NCBI RefSeq assembly: GCF_013093415.1
Contig: NZ_JABFBC010000002.1
Coordinates: forward strand, 434,001-498,000
Source of the DNA: Halovulum dunhuangense
Lineage (GTDB): Bacteria; Pseudomonadota; Alphaproteobacteria; Rhodobacterales; Rhodobacteraceae
DNA length: 64,000 nt
Direction of reading: 5' to 3'
How positions within the stretch are numbered: the stretch's first letter is position 1; every line of letters begins with the position of its first letter. Below, one piece after another: positions 56,344-64,000 of this stretch. Made by a program: the position numbers and the translations under genes. The notes beneath the pieces were generated by a model, which was not told where the DNA came from, did no database searches, and worked only from the letters and a program-made list of their open reading frames with translations.

Positions 56344-56394
56344 CTGGGAGTGCGCACCGCGTTTCACTCTCGCGCTACTCCCATGTTTTAGGGA
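56344..56394 (+). repeat. right copy of hairpin + TTTTAGGGA block
   Basis: CTGGGAGTGCGC, a loop with TTTCACT, GCGCTACTCCC, then TTTTAGGGA. It lies 52-102 bp upstream of the HExxH-protein start, where it could act as promoter, operator or leader structure for the phage-type pair. Confidence 0.6.
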
Positions 56395-56403
56395 TAGAAA
56401 GTG
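56387..56403 (-). repeat. right arm of 17-bp inverted repeat
   Basis: TTTAGGGATAGAAAGTG on the plus strand, the mirror of 53069-53085 with one mismatch. It overlaps the TTTTAGGGA end of the neighbouring block. Confidence 0.65.
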
Positions 56404-57094
56404 TCTGTGCTCGTAGGCGGTACCGACCAGCGCGCCTATTCAAAAGCACGGACCTGCCGAGCTGTTCAGTCGATGTGTTGCCCACCAAGCAGGCCGGTCG
56501 AGAACTGTCCATGCCGTGGGGCCTAGAACGACTGCATCTCCGGCCCAAGGCCCAGACCTCGGCCCATGACGCAGCTCAGAGACTCGGAGCGGCCCGCTGA
56601 GCGGCCTTCCGGTCCATGGAGACAGTCGCGTAGCCAAAATCAGTATCGCCCGTCCACTGCGCTCTCAGCGGCTGGCTGCGGGATGGGCTTCCTGGATCGG
56701 CATGGTCCTCCGATGGCGAATACAGATCGACCGGCGCCTTGGCATCGAACGCCCCTTACCGAGAACCAGGGGGCCCATTCCATGCGCGTCCTTGTTACCC
56801 TCGATGGCTCATCGAACGAACCGCGCTGATCCAAGCCCTGATCCGACAGGCTTCCCGGACGCTGACCACCACCTCCCTCGCCTGTTGATCAATTCGGGGC
56901 CGCCATCGACCGGGACGAGAGATGACGGCCGAGGATCCCGGGGTCACAATCGACGACCATGGCTCAGGCTGTGCTTTGCTGCCGGAACACCTCTCGGGAC
57001 CCCCGGAACCAGGAACGGACAAGCTCACCTGCAAGCCTTGGAAAATGCCTCGCGCGCGCGTGGAGAGAGGACTCATATCCATAATATTAGGTAC

Positions 57095-57161
57095 CCCCAC
57101 TCCAACAGGAGCCATGAGGAAACGCGTAGCGTTTCTGAATGAGGCTCCTGTTGGAGTGGGG
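57095..57161. terminator. 19-bp-stem hairpin with nested hairpin
   Basis: Positions 57095-57113 pair perfectly with 57143-57161. Inside the loop a second perfect 7-bp hairpin forms (57119-57125 with 57129-57135). The right side runs into TATTTATTA. It resembles an oversized rho-independent terminator or a phage intergenic structure; no gene ends nearby. Confidence 0.7.
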
Positions 57162-57234
57162 TATTTATTATGATGATTGACATATATCTTGTGGTTATCT
57201 AAAAACATTATACTCCATATATAAAGTAACAATA

Positions 57235-57282
57235 TATACCCCTCTCCAGGCTGCGCTGCCGCGCAGCCTGGAGAGGGGTATA
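57235..57282. terminator. 22-bp perfect hairpin in AT-rich DNA
   Basis: Positions 57235-57256 pair perfectly with 57261-57282 around a TGCC loop. The GC-rich core is bounded by TATA on both arms and by A- and T-rich flanks, so it could terminate transcription from either direction. No coding gene adjoins it. Confidence 0.75.
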
Positions 57283-58316
57283 ATTATTATATAGAATAAT
57301 AGGTAACCTAGACTCCTACAGTATCACGCGCGCGACCCTGTCTTCCGCCCCTGGTTCATGATCTTTCGGGGGTCGAGATGTGGGTAAAAGGCCCTGATGA
57401 GTTCCTGATCCGGTCCCTTCTCCTAGCCCGCCAAGCAATCCCGCAACCAAACCCTGGTTTGATGCGCAGAGGACCAGCACTAGCGCCTTCTGACGCCTCT
57501 AACGGGGCTAACAGCCGATAGAGTTCATTAGAGAGATGCTAGAGTTCGGTACAACGGCGCAGTACCGGCACATCGCGCAACTCCAGCTGCGGTAAGTTCC
57601 GGAATGTCACGGTTCAACCGGGTACCGCACCGCTGAACATCATTACCGGCTCGCAGAGTCAGTCCGCAGGTAACCAGAGGCCGCGCAAAATCTGTTACCC
57701 TCTGGTTCCAGACCTTCTGAGACGCGCTTTATCTGGAACAGGATGTATAAACCTATCGGACATTCCCAGCGGACAACCGCCGAGCGGCTCGGGAACCGCT
57801 GCGCAACTTTGGGCATCAGGAACCCGGTCATCCGCTGACGCAGGTGCCGAACCCCGCACATCCGCCACGAGTGGTCGGAACCAGGGAAAGAACCTGATGA
57901 TCTGGACTTTCCGGATACATCCCGCTTTCCGGGACTCACTGCGCTCCGCGGCTGCGCCGCGTCACTTGTGGCCCCGGAAACCGGGATGGCCAGTCGAGGG
58001 GGAGGCGGGCCAGATGTTCCCTTCCTGGTTCCCGGCAACGCCTAAATGCGCTGCCCCGAACCGACCGTTCTGCTGATGGCATCTGAAGAGAGGGTTTACC
58101 TGGCACCCAATCAAAATGGACCCGGATCTCCATCCAGCCTGTGTCATCCTCTAACGCTGGCGTAGATCATCGTCACACCGATGCGCGAGATGATAGCTCC
58201 GCGCGTAGGGCGATTGCTCAACCTGAGCCGATCGGCGTAAATACCAACCGGGCTCCGGTCGCGGCTGGATGAAAGTTCAGTGGCAGGTCAATGCGCCAGG
58301 TGCTTCTCAAGGAACT

Positions 58317-59543
58317 TCAGGCAGCGGGACGAACCGGTGAGGTCGCCGATCGGCTGGCGAGCAGCACGCCATTTTCGGCGATCAGTTTGCCGCCCTTGAA
58401 AACCTTGCGCGGCTTTGGGACCGACGCCACAGCTTCCGGCACATGGCGCGCTGCGAGGGCTACGAGGTCGGCCTTATCACCCACTTCGAGGCCGTAGCCG
58501 TCCAGACGCATCGCCTTGGCTCCGTTCCTCGTCGTGACATCGAAGGCGAGGCGCAGAAGCTCGTCCGTGAAGAAGCCACAGCGGTAGCCGATCAGCATCG
58601 CGCGGGTCAGCATGTCGCCGTCGCCATAGGGCCACCAGCTGTCCTGAATATTGTCGCTGCCGGAAAAGACGTTGGCACCAGCTTCCGCGAGTATCCTGAC
58701 AGGGGGAAAACTGTGGTGACCAGGCGCATTGGTCATGATGGACACACCGCTTTTCGCGATGAGATCGGCAATCTTGCGCTGAGCGGGTTCGTCCAGGTCA
58801 CCCAGACCATAGGCATGGCTGACCGCGACATGACCCTGCATTCCGAGCGCCTCGGTCCGAGCGCAGATGACCTCGATCTCGAAGGCTCCGACGGTGCCGA
58901 AATCATGCAGATGGATGTCCATATCGACACCCCGCCGCTCGGCAATGTCGAACACCACGTCGAGATGTCCATCCACAGTCCGGTCAAAGGTTGCCGGGTC
59001 CAGGCCGCCAACAAGGTCGCATCCCATGGCGATCGCCTCATCCATCAGCTCGGCTGTGCCAGGGTTCGTAATGATACCGCTCTGCGGGAAGGCCACGAGC
59101 TGCAGATCGATCAGGTCCGAATATTCGGACCGAACCTGCAACAGCGCCTCGACATGTGTGAGCCCAACCACGTTGTCGATCATGGCGTGGCTGCGCATGG
59201 CAGTCGCGCCGTTCGCGATGCAGAGTTCGAGCTGATTTCGTGCACGCTCGACGATGGGTCCAGCCTCGGCAAGGTTCTCGTTCTGAAAACGCACGCGTTC
59301 ATGGACATCAAAGCCATTGAGGCAGGGTTTGTGAGGCTTCCAACTGTCCCCGTAAAAACTGGTATCGAGATGGATATGGCCCTCGACGAAGCCGGGCACC
59401 ACGAGCGCGCCGCCCAGATCCACCGTTTCCGCTACCCCAGCAACGATACCGGGGCCAATCGCGGTGATCCGTCCCGAGCTTGTGGCGATCGATACCGTCT
59501 CCCCGGTATCGAGAAGGGCATTGTTGAAAAGGATGTCAGTCAT
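58317..59543 (-). CDS. amidohydrolase, cytosine-deaminase-like
   Basis: A 408-aa metal-dependent hydrolase. GFVEGHIHLDTSF supplies the HxH pair, IHLHDFG and HVAVSHAYG further His ligands, and GSDNIQDSWWPYGDGDMLTR the Asp motif characteristic of the CodA branch, which deaminates cytosine or related ring amines. ATG 59543 starts MTDILFNNALLDTG. It lies downstream of a BMP-type importer on the same strand, suggesting that the imported compound is its substrate. The exact ring compound is open. Confidence 0.8.
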   Translation of the reverse strand: MTDILFNNALLDTGETVSIATSSGRITAIGPGIVAGVAETVDLGGALVVPGFVEGHIHLDTSFYGDSWKPHKPCLNGFDVHERVRFQNENLAEAGPIVERARNQLELCIANGATAMRSHAMIDNVVGLTHVEALLQVRSEYSDLIDLQLVAFPQSGIITNPGTAELMDEAIAMGCDLVGGLDPATFDRTVDGHLDVVFDIAERRGVDMDIHLHDFGTVGAFEIEVICARTEALGMQGHVAVSHAYGLGDLDEPAQRKIADLIAKSGVSIMTNAPGHHSFPPVRILAEAGANVFSGSDNIQDSWWPYGDGDMLTRAMLIGYRCGFFTDELLRLAFDVTTRNGAKAMRLDGYGLEVGDKADLVALAARHVPEAVASVPKPRKVFKGGKLIAENGVLLASRSATSPVRPAA

Positions 59544-59611
59544 TCGTTGTATCTCCGCCAAGTCAAAAAGGAACGGAGCGCGAGCCCCGTTCCCCATAGG
59601 ATTTGCACCGA

Positions 59612-60709
59612 TCAGGAACTCGGGAGCGTGCCCTGGACACCCTCGACCAGCCAGGACATACCCTTCACCTCGTCCTCTGCCATCACCTGCCCGGCAGCAA
59701 CCCGCTCCACCCCGGTGTTGTCCGTGAGCGGGCCTGCGAAAATCTCCAGCGATCCATCGACGATGGCGGCTTCTGCCGCGGCGATCTCTGCAGCGACTTC
59801 CGAAGGCAGGTCGGGGCTAGAACTCGTCATCTTGACGAAGCCGTCAGGTCCAAGACCGCGCCAGCGGGCAGTCGGCTCCCAGGTTCCGGCCATCACGTTT
59901 CTTGCCGCCTCGATATGGGCAGCACTCCAGTCCAGTTCGAAGGACACCAGCTGTGCGTTCTTCACGTAGGCCGAGAAATCGCCGGTCGAACCGATCGACC
60001 AGACGCCCTTCTCTTCGGCTGCAAGCCCCTGCACAGGCGTGTTCGGGCTGCCCGAGATGACATCGGCGCCCTGCGCGACCAGCGCCGCCACGGCGTCCTT
60101 TTCCTTGCCGGGGTTTACCCAGTCGTTCACCCAGACGATCTTGAGCTGCACGTCCGGGTTCACTCTCCTTGCGCCCAGCATGAAGGCGTTCAGCGAATAG
60201 ATGACCTGCGGCACCGGGAAGGCTCCGACCCAGCCCAGCACGTTCGACTTGGTCATCCGCCCGGCCGCGATGCCCGTCAGATAGGTGCCCTCGTAATGCT
60301 TGGCCTCGAACACGCCAAGGTTCGGCCCGGCTTCGATCCCGGCGCAACACTCGAAGTGCGAATTCGGCAGCGTCGGCGCGATCTTGCGGAGCGACGCGTA
60401 GTGCGAGAACGTGGTCCCGAACAGAAGCTGGTGGCCTTGGGTGGACAGCTGGCGGAACAGGCGTTCGCTATCCTGGATCTGGGTAATGTTTTCGAGCACG
60501 GTGACCTCGACCCTGTCGGGAAACTCGTTCTGGAGCGCGCGCCACGCCTCGGCCTGGAAGTATTCCCATCCGGTGTCTGAGATTGCACCCATGTGAATGA
60601 CGCCCACCTTGAGCTTCTCGGTTGCGGCGAGAACGGGCATGCCTGTCGCGGCAAGAATGGAACCGGCGGCGGTGCCCTGGACGAAGGTTCGACGGCTGAT
60701 CTTGGTCAT
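59612..60709 (-). CDS. BMP-family ABC transporter substrate-binding protein
   Basis: A 365-aa periplasmic protein with a twin-arginine signal (SRRTFVQGTAAGSILAATGM, cleavage near VLAA). The mature part opens LKVGVIHMGAISDTGWEYF and continues GTYLTGIAAGRMTKSNVLGW and ADVISGSPNTPVQGLAAEEK, the pattern of BMP/PnrA proteins that bind nucleosides or purines. It is followed by permeases and ATPase on the other side, with the deaminase after it. Confidence 0.9.
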   Translation of the reverse strand: MTKISRRTFVQGTAAGSILAATGMPVLAATEKLKVGVIHMGAISDTGWEYFQAEAWRALQNEFPDRVEVTVLENITQIQDSERLFRQLSTQGHQLLFGTTFSHYASLRKIAPTLPNSHFECCAGIEAGPNLGVFEAKHYEGTYLTGIAAGRMTKSNVLGWVGAFPVPQVIYSLNAFMLGARRVNPDVQLKIVWVNDWVNPGKEKDAVAALVAQGADVISGSPNTPVQGLAAEEKGVWSIGSTGDFSAYVKNAQLVSFELDWSAAHIEAARNVMAGTWEPTARWRGLGPDGFVKMTSSSPDLPSEVAAEIAAAEAAIVDGSLEIFAGPLTDNTGVERVAAGQVMAEDEVKGMSWLVEGVQGTLPSS

Positions 60710-60751
60710 CTCGTATCCTTTCAGAGGTTTGTGGTTGCTGGGCAGTGAAAT

Positions 60752-61666
60752 TCACGTGGAGAAGGGTTTCCCCAAGGACGCCGGAACGCTGAGGCGCATC
60801 CGCGCGGCATCGCGCGAGATGAGCACCAGAACGACGATCGTGGCGAGGTAAGGCAGGGCCGACATCAGCTCTGACGGCACGGCGGCCCAGGCACCCTGTG
60901 CGAAAAGCTGGGCGATCGTCACGCCACCGAACAGGTATGCGCCTGCAACGCACCTGCCCGGTCGCCAGGTGGCAAAGACGACGAGAGCCACAGCGATCCA
61001 GCCGCGCCCGGCAATCAGCCCCTCCGTCCAGAGGGATGTGTAGATGACGGAGACAAAGGCACCTGCGATCCCGGCCATCGCGGCGCCGAACATCGTTGCA
61101 AGATAGCGGATGCGGATGACGGGATAGCCGATGGCGTGGGCCGACTCCGGCGCCTCGCCAATGGCGCGCAGGATCAGCCCCGCCCGGGTGCGGTAAAGAA
61201 AGAACCATACCCCCCCGAACAGGACCCAGGAGAGCCAGACCAGGGGGTGCAGGCCGCCAAGAACAAGCCCGAGCAGGGGAATTTCCCCTGCAAGCTGCAT
61301 AATGGCAGACGGCTCCAATACCAGAGCCATGCCGACATATGGCCGGCCGAGATAGGACCCCAGGCTGGTCGCAAAGATCGTCAGTGCCAGTCCAACGGCA
61401 ATCTGGTTGGCCATCAAGCTGACCGCCAGCACCGAAAAGCCGAAACCCAGAACTGCCCCGGAGGCGGCGGCGGCGCCCATCGCCAGCATGAGACTGTTGG
61501 TATTCAGCATCACGATGAACCCGATGACCGCGCCTACGACCATCATCCCTTCGACGCCGAGGTTCAGAACACCGGCGCGTTCGGTGACAAGCTCACCGAG
61601 GGCCGCGTAAACAAGTGGCGTTCCGGCGACCAATGTTGCCAGCAGGACAGCCATCAGATCAGGCAT
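60752..61666 (-). CDS. ABC transporter permease (BMP-type), subunit 2
   Basis: A 304-aa inner-membrane protein with eight to nine hydrophobic segments. ELVTERAGVLNLGVEGMMVV is the signature of the nucleoside/sugar-type permease family, and GEAPESAHAIGYPVIRIRYL is the cytoplasmic coupling loop with its conserved Gly and Ala. The ATG overlaps the stop of the previous permease by 1 nt (TGATG). Confidence 0.92.
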   Translation of the reverse strand: MPDLMAVLLATLVAGTPLVYAALGELVTERAGVLNLGVEGMMVVGAVIGFIVMLNTNSLMLAMGAAAASGAVLGFGFSVLAVSLMANQIAVGLALTIFATSLGSYLGRPYVGMALVLEPSAIMQLAGEIPLLGLVLGGLHPLVWLSWVLFGGVWFFLYRTRAGLILRAIGEAPESAHAIGYPVIRIRYLATMFGAAMAGIAGAFVSVIYTSLWTEGLIAGRGWIAVALVVFATWRPGRCVAGAYLFGGVTIAQLFAQGAWAAVPSELMSALPYLATIVVLVLISRDAARMRLSVPASLGKPFST

Positions 61667-62751
61667 CAGGAAGCCTCCCCGGCGACGGGGACGCGCGGCC
61701 CCTCGATACGAAGTCGGAACTTGATCAGGACATCGACGGTGAGCAGGAAGAAGAGCAGAAGCCCCTGGAACAGCCCGCCGATCGAGGACGGCAGCCCCAG
61801 AATCTGGGCGTAGTCTCCGCCCAGGTAGAGCAGCGCCATCAGGAGCCCTGCGAACAATATGCCGACCGGATGCAGCCGCCCGAGAAAAGCCGCCACGATG
61901 GCTGCATAGCCATAGCCCGGCGATGCGGTTGGAAATATCTGGCCCAAAGGCCCGGAAATCTCGCCAACTCCGGCAATTCCGGCTGCCGTTCCGCCGGCAA
62001 GAAGACCGATCCAGACGGCCTTGTTGACCGGAAAGCCAGCGTAACGCGCGGAATTGGCCGAAAGCCCCGTGACGCGGAGCTGGAAGCCTGCAAAGCCGCG
62101 CTCGAGCACGAAGAGGCCCAGGAGCACGGCCACGAGCGCGATGAATATGCCAGCGTGGGCCCGCGTGCCTTCGATGATGATCGGCAGCAAGGCCGCTTGT
62201 GCCAGAGGTTCGGATTGCGGAAAATTGAAACCGGCCGGGTCGCGCCAGGGTCCGAAGACAAGATAGCTGAGCCAGAGTGCTGCGACGTAGTTCAACATCA
62301 GGCTGACAAGGATCTCGTTGGCGTTGAACCTTGTGCGAAGCAGGGCCGGAATGGCCGCCCAGAATGCACCGCCCAGTGCACCGGCAATCATCATCAGGGG
62401 CATGAGCCAGTACCCGCCAACGCTGCCGAAATTGAGCGCCAGCCAGCCGCCAAATATCACGCCGAGGATCAACTGGCCTTCGCCGCCAATATTCCAGACC
62501 CCCGCACGAAAGCCGACCGAAAGTCCGATACCGATCAGAACAAGCGGCGCCGCCTTGATGAGAAGCTCCCCTACCCCGTAAAGGTCTGCAACAGGTGCGA
62601 CGAACAAGGTCTTGAGCGCCGTGATCGGATCAACACCTGAAACGAGAAACACGATGACTGCGACCAAGCAGGTAAGCACGGTTGCAATGACTGGCGATAG
62701 CCAGACCATGTGGGATGCGGGTGCGGCCCGCCGTTCAAGCCGTAGCGACAT
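61666..62751 (-). CDS. ABC transporter permease (BMP-type), subunit 1
   Basis: A 361-aa inner-membrane protein with about ten hydrophobic segments. VGFRAGVWNIGGEGQLILGV is the family signature and VTGLSANSARYAGFPVNKAV the coupling loop. It pairs with the second permease to form the channel. The ATG at 62751 lies 17 bp inside the ATPase gene. Confidence 0.92.
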   Translation of the reverse strand: MSLRLERRAAPASHMVWLSPVIATVLTCLVAVIVFLVSGVDPITALKTLFVAPVADLYGVGELLIKAAPLVLIGIGLSVGFRAGVWNIGGEGQLILGVIFGGWLALNFGSVGGYWLMPLMMIAGALGGAFWAAIPALLRTRFNANEILVSLMLNYVAALWLSYLVFGPWRDPAGFNFPQSEPLAQAALLPIIIEGTRAHAGIFIALVAVLLGLFVLERGFAGFQLRVTGLSANSARYAGFPVNKAVWIGLLAGGTAAGIAGVGEISGPLGQIFPTASPGYGYAAIVAAFLGRLHPVGILFAGLLMALLYLGGDYAQILGLPSSIGGLFQGLLLFFLLTVDVLIKFRLRIEGPRVPVAGEAS

Positions 62752-64000
62752 CAGCGTCCCTCACCTGCATTTCCAGAGGCGCGCTCGTCATCGCCATCCC
62801 GATCGCCTCTCGCGAGAACTCCCTGCGCGGCCGGGCCGGGGTCATACTGCCGTTTGAGATGACGGCAATCCGATCAGAAATCTCCAGAAGCTCGTCTATC
62901 TCTTCCGATATGATGAGCAGGCCTACTCCCTGGTCGCGAAGATTCAGAAGCGCCTTTCTGATGGTGATTGCAGCGGCAACATCCACGCCCCAGGTCGGCT
63001 GCGCGACCACGAGAACCTTTGGCTTGTTTAGGATCTCGCGCCCGATGATGAATTTTTGCAGGTTTCCACCCGATAAGGCGCCGGCCGTATCATTCACTCC
63101 GGACGTCTTGACGCCAAAGTCGCCGATTATGCGCCGGGCAAATTCGTGCACCGCTTCGGACCTGACCAGACCGCCCCATCCGACCACGTCGGCGGTGGCT
63201 GTCAGGAGTGCGTTTTCCGCAAGTGACAAGGAGGGCACGGCGCCCCGTCCAAGCCTGTCTTCGGGGACGGAACACAAACCTATCCGGCGCCTCTCGCGCG
63301 GGCCGATCATGCTTATGTCCTGTCCGTGCAGGAAGAGGCATCCCTTGGGGGCAGATTTTTCCCCCGAGAGGATCTCCATCAGTTCCTTCTGGCCATTTCC
63401 CGAAACACCGGCGATCCCAACGATCTCGCCTGCCTTGAGATCGAGAGAAATATTGTTCAGATCGGTACCGAACGGATCCTTCGAGACCACGGAAATGTCG
63501 CGCAACGCTAACACATTCGGGCCCTCGCCGCAGGGCTTTGCAGCCGGGCGCAAGCTGTGAAGGTCTCCGCCGATCATCATTCGCGCGATGCTGGAAGCCG
63601 ACTCCCGTCGGGGGTCACATTTCCCGACGACCTTCCCACCACGCATGATGGTCGCACCCGAGCAAAGGGTGCGAACCTCGTCCAGTTTGTGACTTATGTA
63701 GAGGATGGAACATCCCTCGTCGGCCAGTTGACGAAGGGTTACGAAGAGCTTCTTGACCGCCTGTGGCGTAAGAACGGACGTCGGCTCATCCAGGATGAGG
63801 AGACCTGGCGACTGCAGCAATGCGCGGATAATCTCGACGCGCTGCCGTTCTCCAACAGACATCGTGTATATATGTCGGTTCGGATCGACAGGTAATCCGT
63901 AGCGCACCGCGACCTTTCGGATTTCCAACGACAACGCCTCGAGCGAAGGCCTTGACGGTAGTGCCAGCGCGATGTTCTCGGCGACGGTCAGCGTGTCGAA
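62735..64000 (-). CDS. ABC transporter ATP-binding protein (two NBDs; start beyond window)
   Basis: 422 codons of a double-ATPase subunit, cut at the N-terminus by the right edge; the first visible residues are FDTLTVAENIALAL. The first nucleotide-binding domain keeps MSVGERQRVEII and LLILDEPTSVLT. The second has VGIAGVSGNGQKELMEILSG as degenerate Walker A, LSGGNLQKFIIGRE as signature and LVVAQPTWGVD as Walker B region. This is typical of RbsA/BMP-type importers. The C-terminal residues overlap the permease start. Confidence 0.93.
   Translation of the reverse strand, partial: FDTLTVAENIALALPSRPSLEALSLEIRKVAVRYGLPVDPNRHIYTMSVGERQRVEIIRALLQSPGLLILDEPTSVLTPQAVKKLFVTLRQLADEGCSILYISHKLDEVRTLCSGATIMRGGKVVGKCDPRRESASSIARMMIGGDLHSLRPAAKPCGEGPNVLALRDISVVSKDPFGTDLNNISLDLKAGEIVGIAGVSGNGQKELMEILSGEKSAPKGCLFLHGQDISMIGPRERRRIGLCSVPEDRLGRGAVPSLSLAENALLTATADVVGWGGLVRSEAVHEFARRIIGDFGVKTSGVNDTAGALSGGNLQKFIIGREILNKPKVLVVAQPTWGVDVAAAITIRKALLNLRDQGVGLLIISEEIDELLEISDRIAVISNGSMTPARPRREFSREAIGMAMTSAPLEMQVRDADVATA

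Larger units (their letters stand above)
56293..58316. other. 2-kb gene-free region with strong hairpins
   Basis: No open frame here looks coding. From the left: a flank block with the right repeat copy; mixed sequence with a possible stub of a universal-stress-like start (MRVLVTLDGSSNEPR, 56781-56828) that is cut by a stop; two strong hairpins in AT-rich DNA (57095-57161, 57235-57282); then about 1 kb with scattered short inverted repeats such as AACCAGAGG at 57672 and its complement at 57699. No tRNA or recognisable transposase was found. Confidence 0.5.

Noticed and set aside
53069-56403. Calling the inverted-repeat-bounded unit an insertion sequence
   Set aside because: There is no transposase and no target-site duplication; both genes look phage-like.
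56781-56828. Short open frame MRVLVTLDGSSNEPR resembling the start of a universal stress protein
   Set aside because: Only 15 codons before a stop. A frameshift gives about 20 more plausible residues, but that is too little to call a pseudogene.
57643-58038. 131-codon minus-strand open frame in the gene-free region
   Set aside because: Composition and lack of a start signal or homology-like pattern suggest it is accidental.
56401-58316. Search for CRISPR array or tRNA genes among the repeats
   Set aside because: Repeats are few, irregular and inverted, not evenly spaced; no cloverleaf with a proper T-loop could be drawn.

Overview
The window looks like a chromosomal segment of a GC-rich alphaproteobacterium of the Rhodobacteraceae/Paracoccaceae (Roseobacter-Rhodobacter) group. 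This rests on the gene set (PccR-type acyl-CoA regulator beside pccB, MmcB-type nuclease, a DUF6324-like protein), an SOS box of the alphaproteobacterial GTTC-N7-GTTC type, a tRNA-His with A73 and no G-1, and very high GC. No species can be named from the sequence alone.

Positions 1-20100 hold a propionate / propionyl-CoA assimilation region: propionyl-CoA synthetase (prpE), malic enzyme (maeB), methylmalonyl-CoA mutase, and the propionyl-CoA carboxylase subunits pccA and pccB. The divergent regulator pccR is separated from pccB by a short region carrying repeated TTTGC(A/G)AA motifs. Propionate would be activated, carboxylated and isomerised to succinyl-CoA, with malic enzyme drawing off C4 carbon. 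A GH13 alpha-glucosidase (cut by the left edge), a glycosyltransferase, a sulfotransferase-like protein, a polytopic membrane protein, two small lipoproteins and a short hypothetical gene are interspersed.

Positions 20100-49900 are mostly housekeeping and envelope genes. They include yebC, a DMT exporter, a YmdB-type phosphoesterase, a very GC-rich glycosyltransferase, mmcB with a LexA box, tRNA-His, two tandem O-antigen-ligase-like membrane proteins, efp, a BNR-repeat protein, two tandem CpdB-like phosphoesterases (one exported, one apparently not), an inositol-monophosphatase, ygfZ, a class V aminotransferase, hisC, valS, an orphan CO/xanthine-dehydrogenase-type large subunit, GNAT, tolC and an isoaspartyl methyltransferase. 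Convergent pairs are packed so tightly that their stop codons overlap.

Positions 49887 to at least 58300 look like an integrated element. It contains tRNA-Cys, a tyrosine integrase just downstream in an apparent operon with two unknown small genes, a HicA/HicB toxin-antitoxin pair, and two large helical phage-type proteins, one with an HExxH motif. The phage-type pair is bracketed by related sequence blocks and a near-perfect 17-bp inverted repeat. About 2 kb of gene-free DNA follows, with two very strong hairpins in AT-rich sequence. No right attachment site was found in the window.

Positions 58317-64000 hold a nucleobase-type operon: a cytosine-deaminase-like amidohydrolase followed by a BMP-family ABC importer (binding protein, two permeases, and an ATPase whose start lies beyond the right edge). 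By eye its GC is lower than that of the left half, so it may belong to the same accessory region.
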